Assembly (NCBI GenBank): GCA_016716505.1
Contig: JADJWF010000011.1
Location: forward strand, 620,001 to 684,000
Reading direction: 5' to 3'
DNA from: Verrucomicrobiota bacterium
GTDB lineage: Bacteria; Verrucomicrobiota; Verrucomicrobiia; Limisphaerales; J093
Length of the DNA stretch: 64,000 bases
Made by a program: the position numbers and the translations under genes. Every line of letters starts with the position of its first letter. Position 1 is the stretch's first letter. The notes under the pieces are model-generated. The model did no database searches. It was not told where the DNA came from and saw only the letters and a program-made list of their open reading frames with translations. Positions 52,656-61,768 of the stretch are shown piece by piece.

Positions 52656-53990
52656 GCTGATGCGATCGGTCGCCCCGGCGCCCCAGGCACGCCCGGCAAT
52701 CCGGCTCCCCGCGCGGCGTAGGCAAGCCCACTCTGCTCAACGACAACGCCTCGGGCCAGGCGGGCAGCGAAGTATGGCTGCGCTTCACCGGGTGCGTGGT
52801 GCCGGCGGGCGGGCGGGCGTTCTCAACGGAGCGCGGACCTTCAGGTCCGCGGCTGGGCCCGCACTCGAATGCTTGGGCCGGCCGGTCGTGACCGACTGCG
52901 AAGTGCCTTGCCCCAACTCCCGGATCGGACGTACCGCCGACCTCCCGGTCAGCAGCGGGGCCGGCTGGAAAGCCGGCGCTACGAGCCGCCGGCGCCTACC
53001 TCCGCTTCGTACCCCTTACCAACAACGTCTTGAACCGCGTGCCGTTCAGCCTGTGCAACGGCACGGACCCCACCCTGACCACCTACGGCCGCGGCCACCG
53101 CGTCCGGGGCCCTCCCGGCTGGCGAATTCAGGAGACGCGGTGTCGGAAGCAAAAGTTGGCTGAACCAGTCTCTCTGCCGCGGACGTAAACGTCCGCGCTC
53201 CAGGCGTCAGCCTTCGACCACGCCAGCCTGTCGCCGCGGACGGGGACGTCAGCGCTCCGAGCGCAAGCCGGCCGCTTTCAGCGGGGCGCGGACCTTCAGG
53301 TCCGCGGCTGGGCCCGTACTCCAACGCTCGAGCCGGTCGGTCCTGACCGACTGCAAACTGCCCCGCCCCAACTCCCGGATCGGACGTACCGCCGACCTCC
53401 CGGTCGGCACCGGGGCCGACAAGAATGTCGGCGCTACCGCTGGCCGACACCTGCCGCCCGGGTCGTGGCCTTGACCAACAACGTCTTGAACCGCGTGCCG
53501 TTCAGCCTAGGCAACGGTACCGACACCACCCTGACCACGTACGCCCGCAACTCCCTCCCGGGCCTTTGCGGTAGTGGCTTCAGAAGGTCTGGCACGAGCA
53601 ATTGGCCGCTCACGCCCTGTCGCCGCGGACGTGAACGTCCGCGCCCCGAGCGTCCGCCGCTGGTCGCGTCAGTTCGTTGCCGCGGACGGGGACGTCCGCG
53701 CTCCCAAGGGCGGTTGTGGGTTCTCGACGGGGCGCGGACCTTCAGGTCCGCGGCCGGGCCCGCAGTTCAACATTGGGGCCGACCCGGTCCTGACCAACCG
53801 CGAACTGCCCCGCCCCAACTCCCGGGATCGTACGTACCGCCGACCTCCCGGTCGGCACCGGGGCCGGCAAGAATGCCGGCGCTACGAGTGGCTGGCGCCT
53901 ACTCCCGCGTCGTGGCCCTCACCAACAACGTCCTCAACCGCGTGCCGTTCAGCCCTGGCAACAGCACCGACCGCCCGCGGTCGGCCCGTG
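52656..53990. repeat. Composite repeat array 2 (three units, same family as array 1)
   Basis: The marker palindrome GCGGACCTTCAGGTCCGC is at 52833, 53288 and 53734 (spacings 455 and 446). It is accompanied by the same other palindromes and by decayed coding stretches that read TLLNDNASGQAGSEVWLRFTG (52735-52795) and LTNNVLNRVPFSLGNG, then TDTTLTTYARN (53470-53560). The start shares AGAATCGGCTGATGCGATCG with 17457-17488. No intact gene. Lies directly against the transposase remnant. Confidence 0.8.
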
Positions 53991-54624
53991 CCGGTCGAAG
54001 CGGAAGACGGTGCCGGTAGAGCCCCGGGGCCAGCCTTCGGGTTCCGTGCCTCGGCGGCGAAGGGGGGCGCTTTGTCCCCAGGCGTCGCGTTCGCGCAGAC
54101 TCCGGGCGCGCAGGTGGAGAATCATCGGAAAAGGCTTTGGGATGAGTTTGGGTTGGCCGAGGGGCCGTGGCGGCTTGCTCATCGCAGGCGGTGCGCAGGC
54201 GTTGGGCGCGCTGCGCCTTGCTCGCGACCTAGGGCGGCCGGCGATAGCTTCGCACCGCTCAAGTGTTCGAGCACCAAGCTGGCGGCGATGGGCATCTGGC
54301 GGGCGGCCGAGGCGACCAAGGCTTCGGGAGCCGGCGGGGCGTTGCCCACAGGTGACCGGAAACGGCGCCTCGACGGAATCAAGGGGCTGATTCGTGTCGT
54401 TGTCATGCCCACTGCGTAAAAAACCCTGCAAGTGACTCCGATGCGACCGACCCGAGTGGCAAGTCCCCCGCAGCCGCCGCATGATTTCGAGGAGTCGAGT
54501 TGGCGACTGCACTTTTGGCTGCCGTCCCTGCGCCCCGGGGGGGGAGAAGGCATTCCGGCGAATCGCCGCGCCGCCACGCTCGGCCGACCTATCTGTTGAT
54601 CCGAGACCGAGCCTTAACGCCCGT
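53991..54624. other. Stretch with no assigned gene
   Basis: About 630 bp between the repeat array and hypC. A minus-strand 75-codon frame (54179-54406, starting MTTTRISPLIPSRRRFRS, with VASAARQMPIAASLVLEHL) has protein-like composition, but no family is recognised and its downstream end runs into Arg/Pro-rich filler; it may be the front of a broken gene. Otherwise nothing seen. hypD or hypE, often next after hypC, are absent. Confidence 0.45.
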
Positions 54625-54915
54625 TCAACCGGAACTGCCGGATACCGCGGTCGGTTCGGATGGCGGGGAGCCGTCGGCGAGGTCCTTCAGTTCATCCATC
54701 CGCCGCAGGTACTCGAAGACCTGGTTGGCCTCCGCTTCATCCACGATGCTCAAGGCGAAGCCCACGTGGACGATCACGTAGTCACCCGGTTTGGCCTCTG
54801 GCACATAGGCGAGGCTCACTTCCTTGGTGATGCCGCCAAAGCTGACCTTCCCGCTCCGGGTCAGTGGATCATCCCCTGCGATGTTCAGGATTTTGCCGGG
54901 TACCGCGAGGCACAT
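54625..54915 (-). CDS. hypC: Hydrogenase maturation chaperone HypC
   Basis: 96 aa. Starts MCLAVPGKIL, with the essential Cys2 that binds the iron centre and the large-subunit precursor, followed by FGGITKEVSLAYVPEAKPGDYVIVHVGFALSIVDEAEA, the complete HypC/HypA-like beta-barrel. The C-terminus is slightly extended (SPPSEPTAVSGSSG). Its ATG overlaps the hypF stop by one base (TGATG), so translation is coupled. Works in the cytoplasm with HypD to build the Fe(CN)2CO group of [NiFe] hydrogenases. Confidence 0.95.
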   Translation of the reverse strand: MCLAVPGKILNIAGDDPLTRSGKVSFGGITKEVSLAYVPEAKPGDYVIVHVGFALSIVDEAEANQVFEYLRRMDELKDLADGSPPSEPTAVSGSSG

Positions 54916-57275
54916 CAGGATTCTGCTGGTTGAATTTCGCGACCAGCCGCCACCGCCTGACCCAAGGCGATGCCACCGTCATTCGGCGGCACGCGCTGGG
55001 GCCAGTAGGCTTGGAAGCCGGCGCCGCGCAACCGTCGCACAGCGCGCTCAAGTAGATAGCGGTTCTGAAAACAACCGCCAGTCAGAACCACTCGTCGTTC
55101 GCCGCTTCGCCGCGCCACTTCGATGATCGCTTCCACCAGGGCATTGTGAAACCGGGCGGAAATGGTCGCCGCGGCGAGGCCTTGCTCAACGTCCCGGACG
55201 ATTTCATTCACCAGCGGCCCCCAATCCACCCACCAGGCCCGCCGTCCGCTCCCGGCTGAAGACGGCACCGGCACCTCGACCACCGGCAACGGATACGCGT
55301 CTGCCCCCGGCGATCCGGGCAGGGCGAATTCAAGCTCCATCGCGGTCTGCCCTTCGAAGCGCGTGAGATGCCGCAGGCCCGCCAGCGACGCCACCGCGTC
55401 GAAGAGGCGGCCGACGCTGGTCGTTTGCGGACAGTTCACGCCGCGCATGAGCATGGTCCGCACGGTGTTCAACTCGCCCGCTGAGAAGGCTCGGAGGGTG
55501 GCCGAAGAGGTTCGTTCAAAGGCTTGTTCTCCCAGATGCGCGAACAGCAAACCGAGGGCGACCCGGCGCGGCTCTTTGACCGCCGCTTCGCCGCCCGGCA
55601 GTGGGAAGGGGCGCAGGTGGGCGAACCGCTCGAAGTGGCGGTCAGTCACCCGCAGGAACTCGCCGCCCCAAATCGTGCCATCGGTACCATAGCCGGTGCC
55701 ATCCCACGCGACGCCCAGCGCCGGCGCGGTCAATTCGTTTTCCGCCAGGCACGCCAGGACGTGGGCGTAATGGTGCTGGACGGCCACAACGTTCTTCTGA
55801 GTTCGCCGCGCGTGGCGGGTCGAGACGTAATCGGGGTGCAGGTCTGTCGCGCAAACTTCAGGTTGGAGGTCCAGCAGGTGGCCCAGGTCGGCGATCGTCC
55901 GATCGAACGCGTTCAGGGCCGCCGGAGTATCCAGGTCGCCGAGGTGCTGACTCAGCACCACCTCGCGTCCGCGCCCGAAGGCCACGGTGTTTTTGAGGTG
56001 CGCCCCGACCGCGAGCACGTTCGGGAGAGGGTCGCGGACGGGGACGGGCAGCGGCGCAAAGCCCCGCGCGCGCCGCAGCACCATTTCCCGACCGAGAACC
56101 ACGCGGACAATCGAATCGTCCACGTGCCGGACGATGGGACGGTTGTGGACGAGGAAACAATCGGCGATTGCGCCCAACCGGGTCAGGGCTTCGCGTTCGT
56201 CCGTGCAAATCGGCTCGTCGGATTGATTGCCACTGGTCGCGACCACGGGCTGGTTCAGTTTGGCCAGCAGCAGGTGATGCAGCGGGGTGTAGGGCAGCAT
56301 GACGCCGAGTGTCGGGTTTCCCGGCGCCACGGCGTCGGCAATCCACGCCCCGCTGCCCCGCCGGCGGAGCAGGACAATCGGAGCTTCCGGCGACCGAAGG
56401 AGCCGGGCTTCCAAGTCGCTGACCTCGCAGGCTCTTTCAGCGGCCGCCGGCGAGGGAAACATCACGGCGAACGGTTTGTCTTCACGGTGCTTTCGTTCGC
56501 GCAAGCGGCGCACGGCGGCGTCGTCCGCGGCCAGGGCGACCAGGTGGAAGCCGCCCAGGCCTTTGAGGGCGAGGATGGCGCCTTCTCGCAGGGCTTCCAC
56601 GGCGGCGAGGATGGCCGCATCAGCGCTCCGCGACGTTTGCCCGGAACGATCCCAGAGGTCCACGCGCGGGCCGCAGTCGGGGCAGGCGTTGGGTTGCGCA
56701 TGGAAGCGGCGGTCGGCGGGGTCGTCGTATTCCGCCTGGCAGTGCGGACACATCGTGAACGCCCGCATCGAGGTGTTTGCGCGGTCATAGGGAAGGCGTT
56801 CGATGATGCTGAAGCGCGGTCCGCAGTGCGTGCAGTTGATGAACGGGTAGCCGAACCGCCGGTCGCGCGGATCAAACAGCTCGCGCAGGCACTCTGGACA
56901 GGTGGCGATGTCCGGCAGAATGAGCGCCGTTTTTGCGCCCGTGACCTGGCTGGGGCGAATGGCGAAATCTCCGAGCCCGATCGGATCCAGCAGCGTGGTT
57001 TCCAGACTCTGGATGAAGCTTCGCGCGGGCCGTTCCGGCTCCAGCCGCAGGAGAAAGGCATGTACCGCCGCTTCCGCGCCCTCCACCTCGATCACAACGC
57101 CCTGGGCGGAATTGCCCACCCAGCCCCGCAGGTCCAGCTCCCGCGCCAGCCGATAAACGAACGGGCGAAAACCGACCCCCTGTACCGCGCCGCGGACGAC
57201 GAGGCGTGCTCGTTGCACCACCGGCCCGGACGCTTGCCGAGTCGGCGCCGGCGGCAGGGGAATTTCTTCGCTCAT
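54915..57275 (-). CDS. hypF: Carbamoyltransferase HypF
   Basis: 786 aa from the ATG at 57275. Domains in order: acylphosphatase (about 22-110, VRGAVQGVGFRPFVYRLA), two C-x2-C-x18-C-x2-C zinc fingers (CPECLRELFD...CTHCG and CPHCQAEYDD...CPDCG, about 125-200), YrdC-like (LALKGLGGFHLVALAADD, HREDKPFAVM) and a Kae1/Tob-like C-terminal half (VQHHYAHVLACLAE, GVAWDGTGYGTDGTIWGGEF, VLTGGCFQNRYLLE). It moves a carbamoyl group from carbamoyl phosphate to HypE, the first step to the CN ligands of [NiFe] hydrogenase. Partner genes hypA, B, D, E and the hydrogenase are not in the window. Confidence 0.95.
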   Translation of the reverse strand: MSEEIPLPPAPTRQASGPVVQRARLVVRGAVQGVGFRPFVYRLARELDLRGWVGNSAQGVVIEVEGAEAAVHAFLLRLEPERPARSFIQSLETTLLDPIGLGDFAIRPSQVTGAKTALILPDIATCPECLRELFDPRDRRFGYPFINCTHCGPRFSIIERLPYDRANTSMRAFTMCPHCQAEYDDPADRRFHAQPNACPDCGPRVDLWDRSGQTSRSADAAILAAVEALREGAILALKGLGGFHLVALAADDAAVRRLRERKHREDKPFAVMFPSPAAAERACEVSDLEARLLRSPEAPIVLLRRRGSGAWIADAVAPGNPTLGVMLPYTPLHHLLLAKLNQPVVATSGNQSDEPICTDEREALTRLGAIADCFLVHNRPIVRHVDDSIVRVVLGREMVLRRARGFAPLPVPVRDPLPNVLAVGAHLKNTVAFGRGREVVLSQHLGDLDTPAALNAFDRTIADLGHLLDLQPEVCATDLHPDYVSTRHARRTQKNVVAVQHHYAHVLACLAENELTAPALGVAWDGTGYGTDGTIWGGEFLRVTDRHFERFAHLRPFPLPGGEAAVKEPRRVALGLLFAHLGEQAFERTSSATLRAFSAGELNTVRTMLMRGVNCPQTTSVGRLFDAVASLAGLRHLTRFEGQTAMELEFALPGSPGADAYPLPVVEVPVPSSAGSGRRAWWVDWGPLVNEIVRDVEQGLAAATISARFHNALVEAIIEVARRSGERRVVLTGGCFQNRYLLERAVRRLRGAGFQAYWPQRVPPNDGGIALGQAVAAGREIQPAES

Positions 57276-57352
57276 GGCCGAGGAAGCGGCGGGGAAACCG
57301 CCCACCCAGGACGCGCCGGGTGCCCGCGCGGTTGAGGCCGGAACCCAGCCAT

Positions 57353-58789
57353 TCAGGTTTGGGACTTTTCCGGTTCGCCGGCAGTCGGCTCGCCGCTCGA
57401 GCGTCCGGGACTGCCGAACAGATGGCGGGACTTGATGAGCGAAGCGACTTGCGGGGGCACCAAGCGCTCCCACCCGGGTTCGCCCGTCTTGATCGCCCGC
57501 AAAACATCCGCGCTTCGAATGCCTTGACAGGATTCGTCCACGTCCTGGAGGTCCTCGACCAGGCCGTTTTCGAGCAAGTGAGCGTGCAGATGGCGCAAGT
57601 GTGGTGCGACTGGCAGGTTCGCGGCCGTCATCATCTGCCCCGTCTGCGGTTCGTAGTAGGGATAGACGTAGAGCTTGAGATCGTGCTTAAACAGGCGTCC
57701 AAACGCCTCGAGAATGCCACCGCTGAGGTCGGCATAGTACTTCTCGTCGAAGACTTCCAGCAGCGTCCGCGCGCCAAGCACAAGGCCAATCATCTTTTTT
57801 GTGTATCGGAAAAGATAGCCGGCCAGCCGATGGAATTCGCCGTAGTTGGAGATGAGCACCATCTGTCCCAGTGCGGCCAGGGTGTCCACCCGGTCGAGGA
57901 AGTCCCGGGGGTCAATCGTTCCATCGGCGGCCAGATTGCGCAACGTCATCTCCATCAAAACGGCCGCCCGCTCGCCCTGCACCTTCGGGTGCTGCAAGAA
58001 GCGCTCTTGGGCCCGCTCCAGCATGTCCACCGTCAGGCGGGTGACCGGCCGAAAGCTGCCGCGTTCGAGCAACACCGGGCGCCGGTGCAGCACTTCCGCA
58101 GCTTGGACGACCTCCCCGTTGGCGGTGAACATGGCGGCGTCGGTCACCCCCTGCCGGACGAGTTCGAGGGCAATCAGCCGGTTGTCCACCCCACTGAACG
58201 CCGGGCCGCTGAACTTGGCCATGTCCACCTCGACGCGTTCGGGCGAAAGGTTGTCCATCAGCGCCCGGATCACTTCGACCGGCTGATCGTGCAGGTAGAG
58301 CGAGGCATAGACGAGGTTCACGCCCAAGATACCCAAGGCCTCCTGCTGCTGGACCGTCTCGCGGTCGTGCATCCGGACATGAATGATGATCTCCGACGGG
58401 GGTTGCTGCAGGGCGGCCTGGAAGCGGATGCCCATCCAGCCATGCCAGTCGTCATTCCGGGAGTAACTGCGGGCGGCGACGGTGTTGGCGAAGACGAAGA
58501 AGCGCGTGGTCGCGCCCCGCTTCGCGTTGAGTCGCTGGTGCTGCAGATCGTACTCGTAGGCAAGCATCGTCTGCAGGCGCTGCCGGCTGACATACCGCTC
58601 GCTGGCGCCGTAAATGGCGTCGCTCACGGTCATGTCGTAGGCGGAAATCGTCTTCGCGATCGTGCCGGCTGCGCCGCCAACGCGGAAGAACCACCGGGCC
58701 ACCTCTTGTCCCGCCCCGATTTCCGCGAAGGAGCCGTAAGTCGAGGGGTCGAGATTGAGTTGCAGCGCCTTCTCGTGCGTGCTGAGCAC
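57353..58789 (-). CDS. Conserved protein of unknown function (about 480-aa cyanobacterial/proteobacterial-type family)
   Basis: 478 aa from a GTG at 58789 that is preceded by AGGAG six bases upstream; the longer frame above it is low-complexity. The start STHEKALQLNLDPSTYGSF, AEIGAGQEVARWFFRVGGAAG, AKTISAYDMTVSDAIYG, CFVFANTVAARSYSRN-like RFFVFANTVAARSYSRND, HVRMHDRETVQQQEALGILGVN, RVEVDMAKFSGPAFSGVDNRL and VLISNYGEFHRLAGYL are strongly conserved-looking blocks. I recall this family from other phyla, where database names are inconsistent (including a doubtful TonB-receptor label); no reliable function. No signal peptide or membrane helix, so cytoplasmic. It lies 77 bp upstream of hypF and 107 bp downstream of the DUF1232 gene, all on the minus strand. 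Confidence 0.75.
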   Translation of the reverse strand: MLSTHEKALQLNLDPSTYGSFAEIGAGQEVARWFFRVGGAAGTIAKTISAYDMTVSDAIYGASERYVSRQRLQTMLAYEYDLQHQRLNAKRGATTRFFVFANTVAARSYSRNDDWHGWMGIRFQAALQQPPSEIIIHVRMHDRETVQQQEALGILGVNLVYASLYLHDQPVEVIRALMDNLSPERVEVDMAKFSGPAFSGVDNRLIALELVRQGVTDAAMFTANGEVVQAAEVLHRRPVLLERGSFRPVTRLTVDMLERAQERFLQHPKVQGERAAVLMEMTLRNLAADGTIDPRDFLDRVDTLAALGQMVLISNYGEFHRLAGYLFRYTKKMIGLVLGARTLLEVFDEKYYADLSGGILEAFGRLFKHDLKLYVYPYYEPQTGQMMTAANLPVAPHLRHLHAHLLENGLVEDLQDVDESCQGIRSADVLRAIKTGEPGWERLVPPQVASLIKSRHLFGSPGRSSGEPTAGEPEKSQT

Positions 58790-58896
58790 GGGGCGCTCCT
58801 GACGGGCAGACGCGGTCTTGGCGCCCGCCAGCGGGAGGAGGCAGAAAGCCCCTTGGGGCGCGCGGTCGGGCGATGATGATGGCTCTGGACTTGCGC

Positions 58897-59301
58897 TCAC
58901 GGCTCGCTGGTGATGCGAGACCAGTCCAGCTTGCGATGGGCGGCGTACTTGGCGAAAGCGTGCTCGTGCTGGATGAGCACGGCTCGGACGATGCTCGAAT
59001 CGTCGGCGCGGCCCATCTTGCTGAAGTGATCCGGGATCAGGTCCACCTTCTTGTGCGCGTAGGTCAGGGCAAACACTGCCGCCGCGAAGGCCACGTAAGG
59101 CAGATCCTTGTAGGCGCCCTCCGCGAAGTCCTCGACCGCTTCGGTCAGGAACTCGAGCTGCGTGACCAGGTGCGGAAAGGTCGGCGCATTGATCTGCACA
59201 AACTCCGCCCGCCACAGCGGGAGCTTGCGCAACAGGGACTCCACGACCGCCGGGGTCACCAAAGCCGCATTGTGATTTACGTAAGCAGCAATCTCAGACA
59301 T
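58897..59301 (-). CDS. DUF1232 (YkvA-like) protein
   Basis: 134 aa from the ATG at 59301 (MSEIAAYVNHNAALV). The C-terminal half contains the short DUF1232 signature: a hydrophobic helix PYVAFAAAVFALTYAHKKVDLIPD, then the acidic turn KMGRADDSSIVRAVL. The Asp-Leu-Ile-Pro-Asp core is intact. Probably a peripheral or single-pass membrane protein. Function unknown. Sits first in a possible minus-strand run with the 478-aa protein and hypF-hypC. Confidence 0.8.
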   Translation of the reverse strand: MSEIAAYVNHNAALVTPAVVESLLRKLPLWRAEFVQINAPTFPHLVTQLEFLTEAVEDFAEGAYKDLPYVAFAAAVFALTYAHKKVDLIPDHFSKMGRADDSSIVRAVLIQHEHAFAKYAAHRKLDWSRITSEP

Positions 59302-59446
59302 GCGGCGCAAGCTACCAAGGCCCGCCGGCAGGCGAAAGTGAAATGGCGCGCCGGATCGCCCTCCGCGCCTCCGGGCGCGGCAATTAGGCTCGCCAACCCC
59401 GCGAACCATGCCACATTCCGCCCGCTTGCGAAAACGCCTGCCAGCC

Positions 59447-61768
59447 ATGTTGAAGTTGTCGAAGTTCTGGTTGCGTCCGGGGCCGCTGATGCTGGCCGGC
59501 GCGACCCTTCCCCTGGTTCTCGCGTCCGACACCGCCAGCCGGTTCGGCTTCACCGGCCCGGAAATCTTCCCGATTGACAACCTCGTCAGCCACCTGCGGT
59601 CGGCGGATCTGGACGGGGACGGATTGCGCGATCTGATCGTCGTCAACAACGCCCGCTCCCGCATCAATCTGCTCTTCAACCAGACGGGCCGGACCAACGA
59701 GACGGCGCAGCCGCGAGTAAAAAAGGAACTCAACGAGTTGCCGCCCGACGCACGGTTCCGCATCGAGTCCATCGCCTCAGAGAAGCGCATCTCGGCGCTG
59801 GCCGTGGCGGATTTCAACGGCGATGGCCGCCCGGACCTCGCCTATTTCGGTGAGCCGCGCGAGCTGGTGGTCCAGTTCAACCAGGGCACCAATTCGTGGA
59901 GCACGCCCCGACGATTCGCCATCGAGGACGGACAGTTGGACATGAACGCGCTGGCCGAGGGCGACCTGAACGGAGACGGCCTCGAAGATTTGGTGCTGCT
60001 TGGCGAAAACTCCCTGCACTTCCTCGCCCAGCGCCCTGATCACACCTTGGCCGACCCCGAGCGAATTCCCTACACCGGCAAGGTCAAGGCCGTGCAAATC
60101 CTCGACATCAACGGCGACGGCCGGCAAGACCTGCTGCTGGTCAACTGGGAGGACGCGAATCCGTTTCGTCTCCGCCTCCAGGGTGCGACCGGCCAGTTGG
60201 GGCCCGAGGTGCATTTCCCGCTGGCGTCCATCCGCTCCTACTGGTGCGACGACCTCGACGGCGACAAACGGACGGAAGTGGTCACGATTTCGCAGAAGTC
60301 CGGGCGCGCCCAGATTTCGAACTTCGTTCAAAAACCGGCCGAGGCGCTGGCGGGTGACTTCCTCCAGGGCCAGTTCCACATCATGCCCCTGAACCGGACC
60401 ACCAAGAACCGCCGCGCCACCGTCTGGGCCGACGTGAACCAGGATCGCCGGCCGGACCTGCTTGTGGCGGAACCGGAGAGCGGGCAGTTGACCCTGATGC
60501 TCCAGCAGGCGGATGGCAGCTTCGCCGCGCCCCGCACGTTTCCGAGCTTCACCGGCGTGGCGGAACTCGCCGTGGCCGACTGGGATGGCGACGGCGCGCC
60601 GGAGTTGTTCCTGCTAAGCCTTGATGAAAGGCAGGTGGGCGTGACGCGCCTCGATTCGAACGGCCGCATCGCTTTTCCCACCCTGCTGCCGCTGGAAGGC
60701 CGCCCACTGAGCCTTGCCGCTGGCGTGCTGCGCGCGGGCGAGCCGCCGGCGCTGGCGGTCATCCTCGATGCTGACGGCAAGCGCGAGGTCGTGGTGCGCC
60801 GGGCCGACGGCCGGACCACCCGCCAGCGATTGGCCGAATCATTCAAGGGCAACCCCACCGGGTTGATGATCCACGATGCGAACGCCGACGGGCTGGCGGA
60901 CCTGGCGGTGTTGATTCCCTACGACAAGATCAAGCTGCTGTTGCAACAGCCGGACAGTCAGCCGTTTCAGGAGGTGGACGTCGCCCCGCCCGGCGGCAGC
61001 GCGGAACAACCCTGGGCCACCACCGCCGACGTGGACGGGGATGGCCAGGACGAACTGCTGCTCGCCCAGAAAAACTTCGTGCGCGCGGTCGTGCTCCAGG
61101 CGGATCCTGTTCCCGAGGGCTCCACGAACCGGCCCGGCTGGTCGTTCCGGGTGAAGGAACAGATCAACGGAGCGGGGAGCAATTCGCGGATCGTCGCCGC
61201 CGCCCTCGTGAAAGATGCCCACGGCGACTCGAACCTCTTCCTCCTGGACGCCGAACGCAAAGGGCTGACGCTCTGTCGCCGTGACGCGACCGGCGTCTGG
61301 CAAGTGGTCAAGACGATCAATCTGCCCGTGACCGACTTCAACGCGATCCAGCCGATTGTCCTCGGCGCGCCGGACGCGCCGGCGCTCGGCTTCGTCGGTC
61401 TCAATACCGCCGCGTGGCTGCCCTTTGGCGGCCTGGTCTGGTCCCTCGAAGAACTCGATTACTACGAAACGCCCATCAAGGGCGGGTTTCTTCACGACGT
61501 GGTTTCGGGCGATCTTAACGGTGACGGCCGCCGCGACCTCGTGTTCCTCGAGACCGGCAAGAACTACCTCGACATTGTGACCTTCGAGGCCCCGGCGAAG
61601 CTGGTTCCCGCCAATCGCTGGCAGGTTTTTGAGGAGCGCACCTTCCGTGGCCGGCGCAACGACATTCCGGAGCCGCGCGAGGCGTTCATTGGCGACTTCA
61701 CCGGCGATGGCCGGAGCGACCTCGCCGTGCTCGTCCACGACCGAATTCTGCTCTATCCCCAAGAGTAG
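59447..61768 (+). CDS. Exported FG-GAP/VCBS-repeat protein
   Basis: 773 aa from the ATG at 59447; another ATG at 59408 would add 13 residues. A signal peptide (LMLAGATLPLVLAS) leads to a seven-blade-like series of Asp-rich calcium-type repeats: LRSADLDGDGLRDLIVV, ALAVADFNGDGRPDLAYFG, ALAEGDLNGDGLEDLVLLG, ILDINGDGRQDLLLV, VWADVNQDRRPDLLVAE, ADWDGDGAPELFLL, MIHDANADGLADLAVLI, ADVDGDGQDELLLAQ, SGDLNGDGRRDLVFLE and GDFTGDGRSDLAVLV. The integrin-like propeller is likely periplasmic or surface-exposed. Role unknown; such proteins bind sugars or other proteins. Confidence 0.9.
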   Translation: MLKLSKFWLRPGPLMLAGATLPLVLASDTASRFGFTGPEIFPIDNLVSHLRSADLDGDGLRDLIVVNNARSRINLLFNQTGRTNETAQPRVKKELNELPPDARFRIESIASEKRISALAVADFNGDGRPDLAYFGEPRELVVQFNQGTNSWSTPRRFAIEDGQLDMNALAEGDLNGDGLEDLVLLGENSLHFLAQRPDHTLADPERIPYTGKVKAVQILDINGDGRQDLLLVNWEDANPFRLRLQGATGQLGPEVHFPLASIRSYWCDDLDGDKRTEVVTISQKSGRAQISNFVQKPAEALAGDFLQGQFHIMPLNRTTKNRRATVWADVNQDRRPDLLVAEPESGQLTLMLQQADGSFAAPRTFPSFTGVAELAVADWDGDGAPELFLLSLDERQVGVTRLDSNGRIAFPTLLPLEGRPLSLAAGVLRAGEPPALAVILDADGKREVVVRRADGRTTRQRLAESFKGNPTGLMIHDANADGLADLAVLIPYDKIKLLLQQPDSQPFQEVDVAPPGGSAEQPWATTADVDGDGQDELLLAQKNFVRAVVLQADPVPEGSTNRPGWSFRVKEQINGAGSNSRIVAAALVKDAHGDSNLFLLDAERKGLTLCRRDATGVWQVVKTINLPVTDFNAIQPIVLGAPDAPALGFVGLNTAAWLPFGGLVWSLEELDYYETPIKGGFLHDVVSGDLNGDGRRDLVFLETGKNYLDIVTFEAPAKLVPANRWQVFEERTFRGRRNDIPEPREAFIGDFTGDGRSDLAVLVHDRILLYPQE

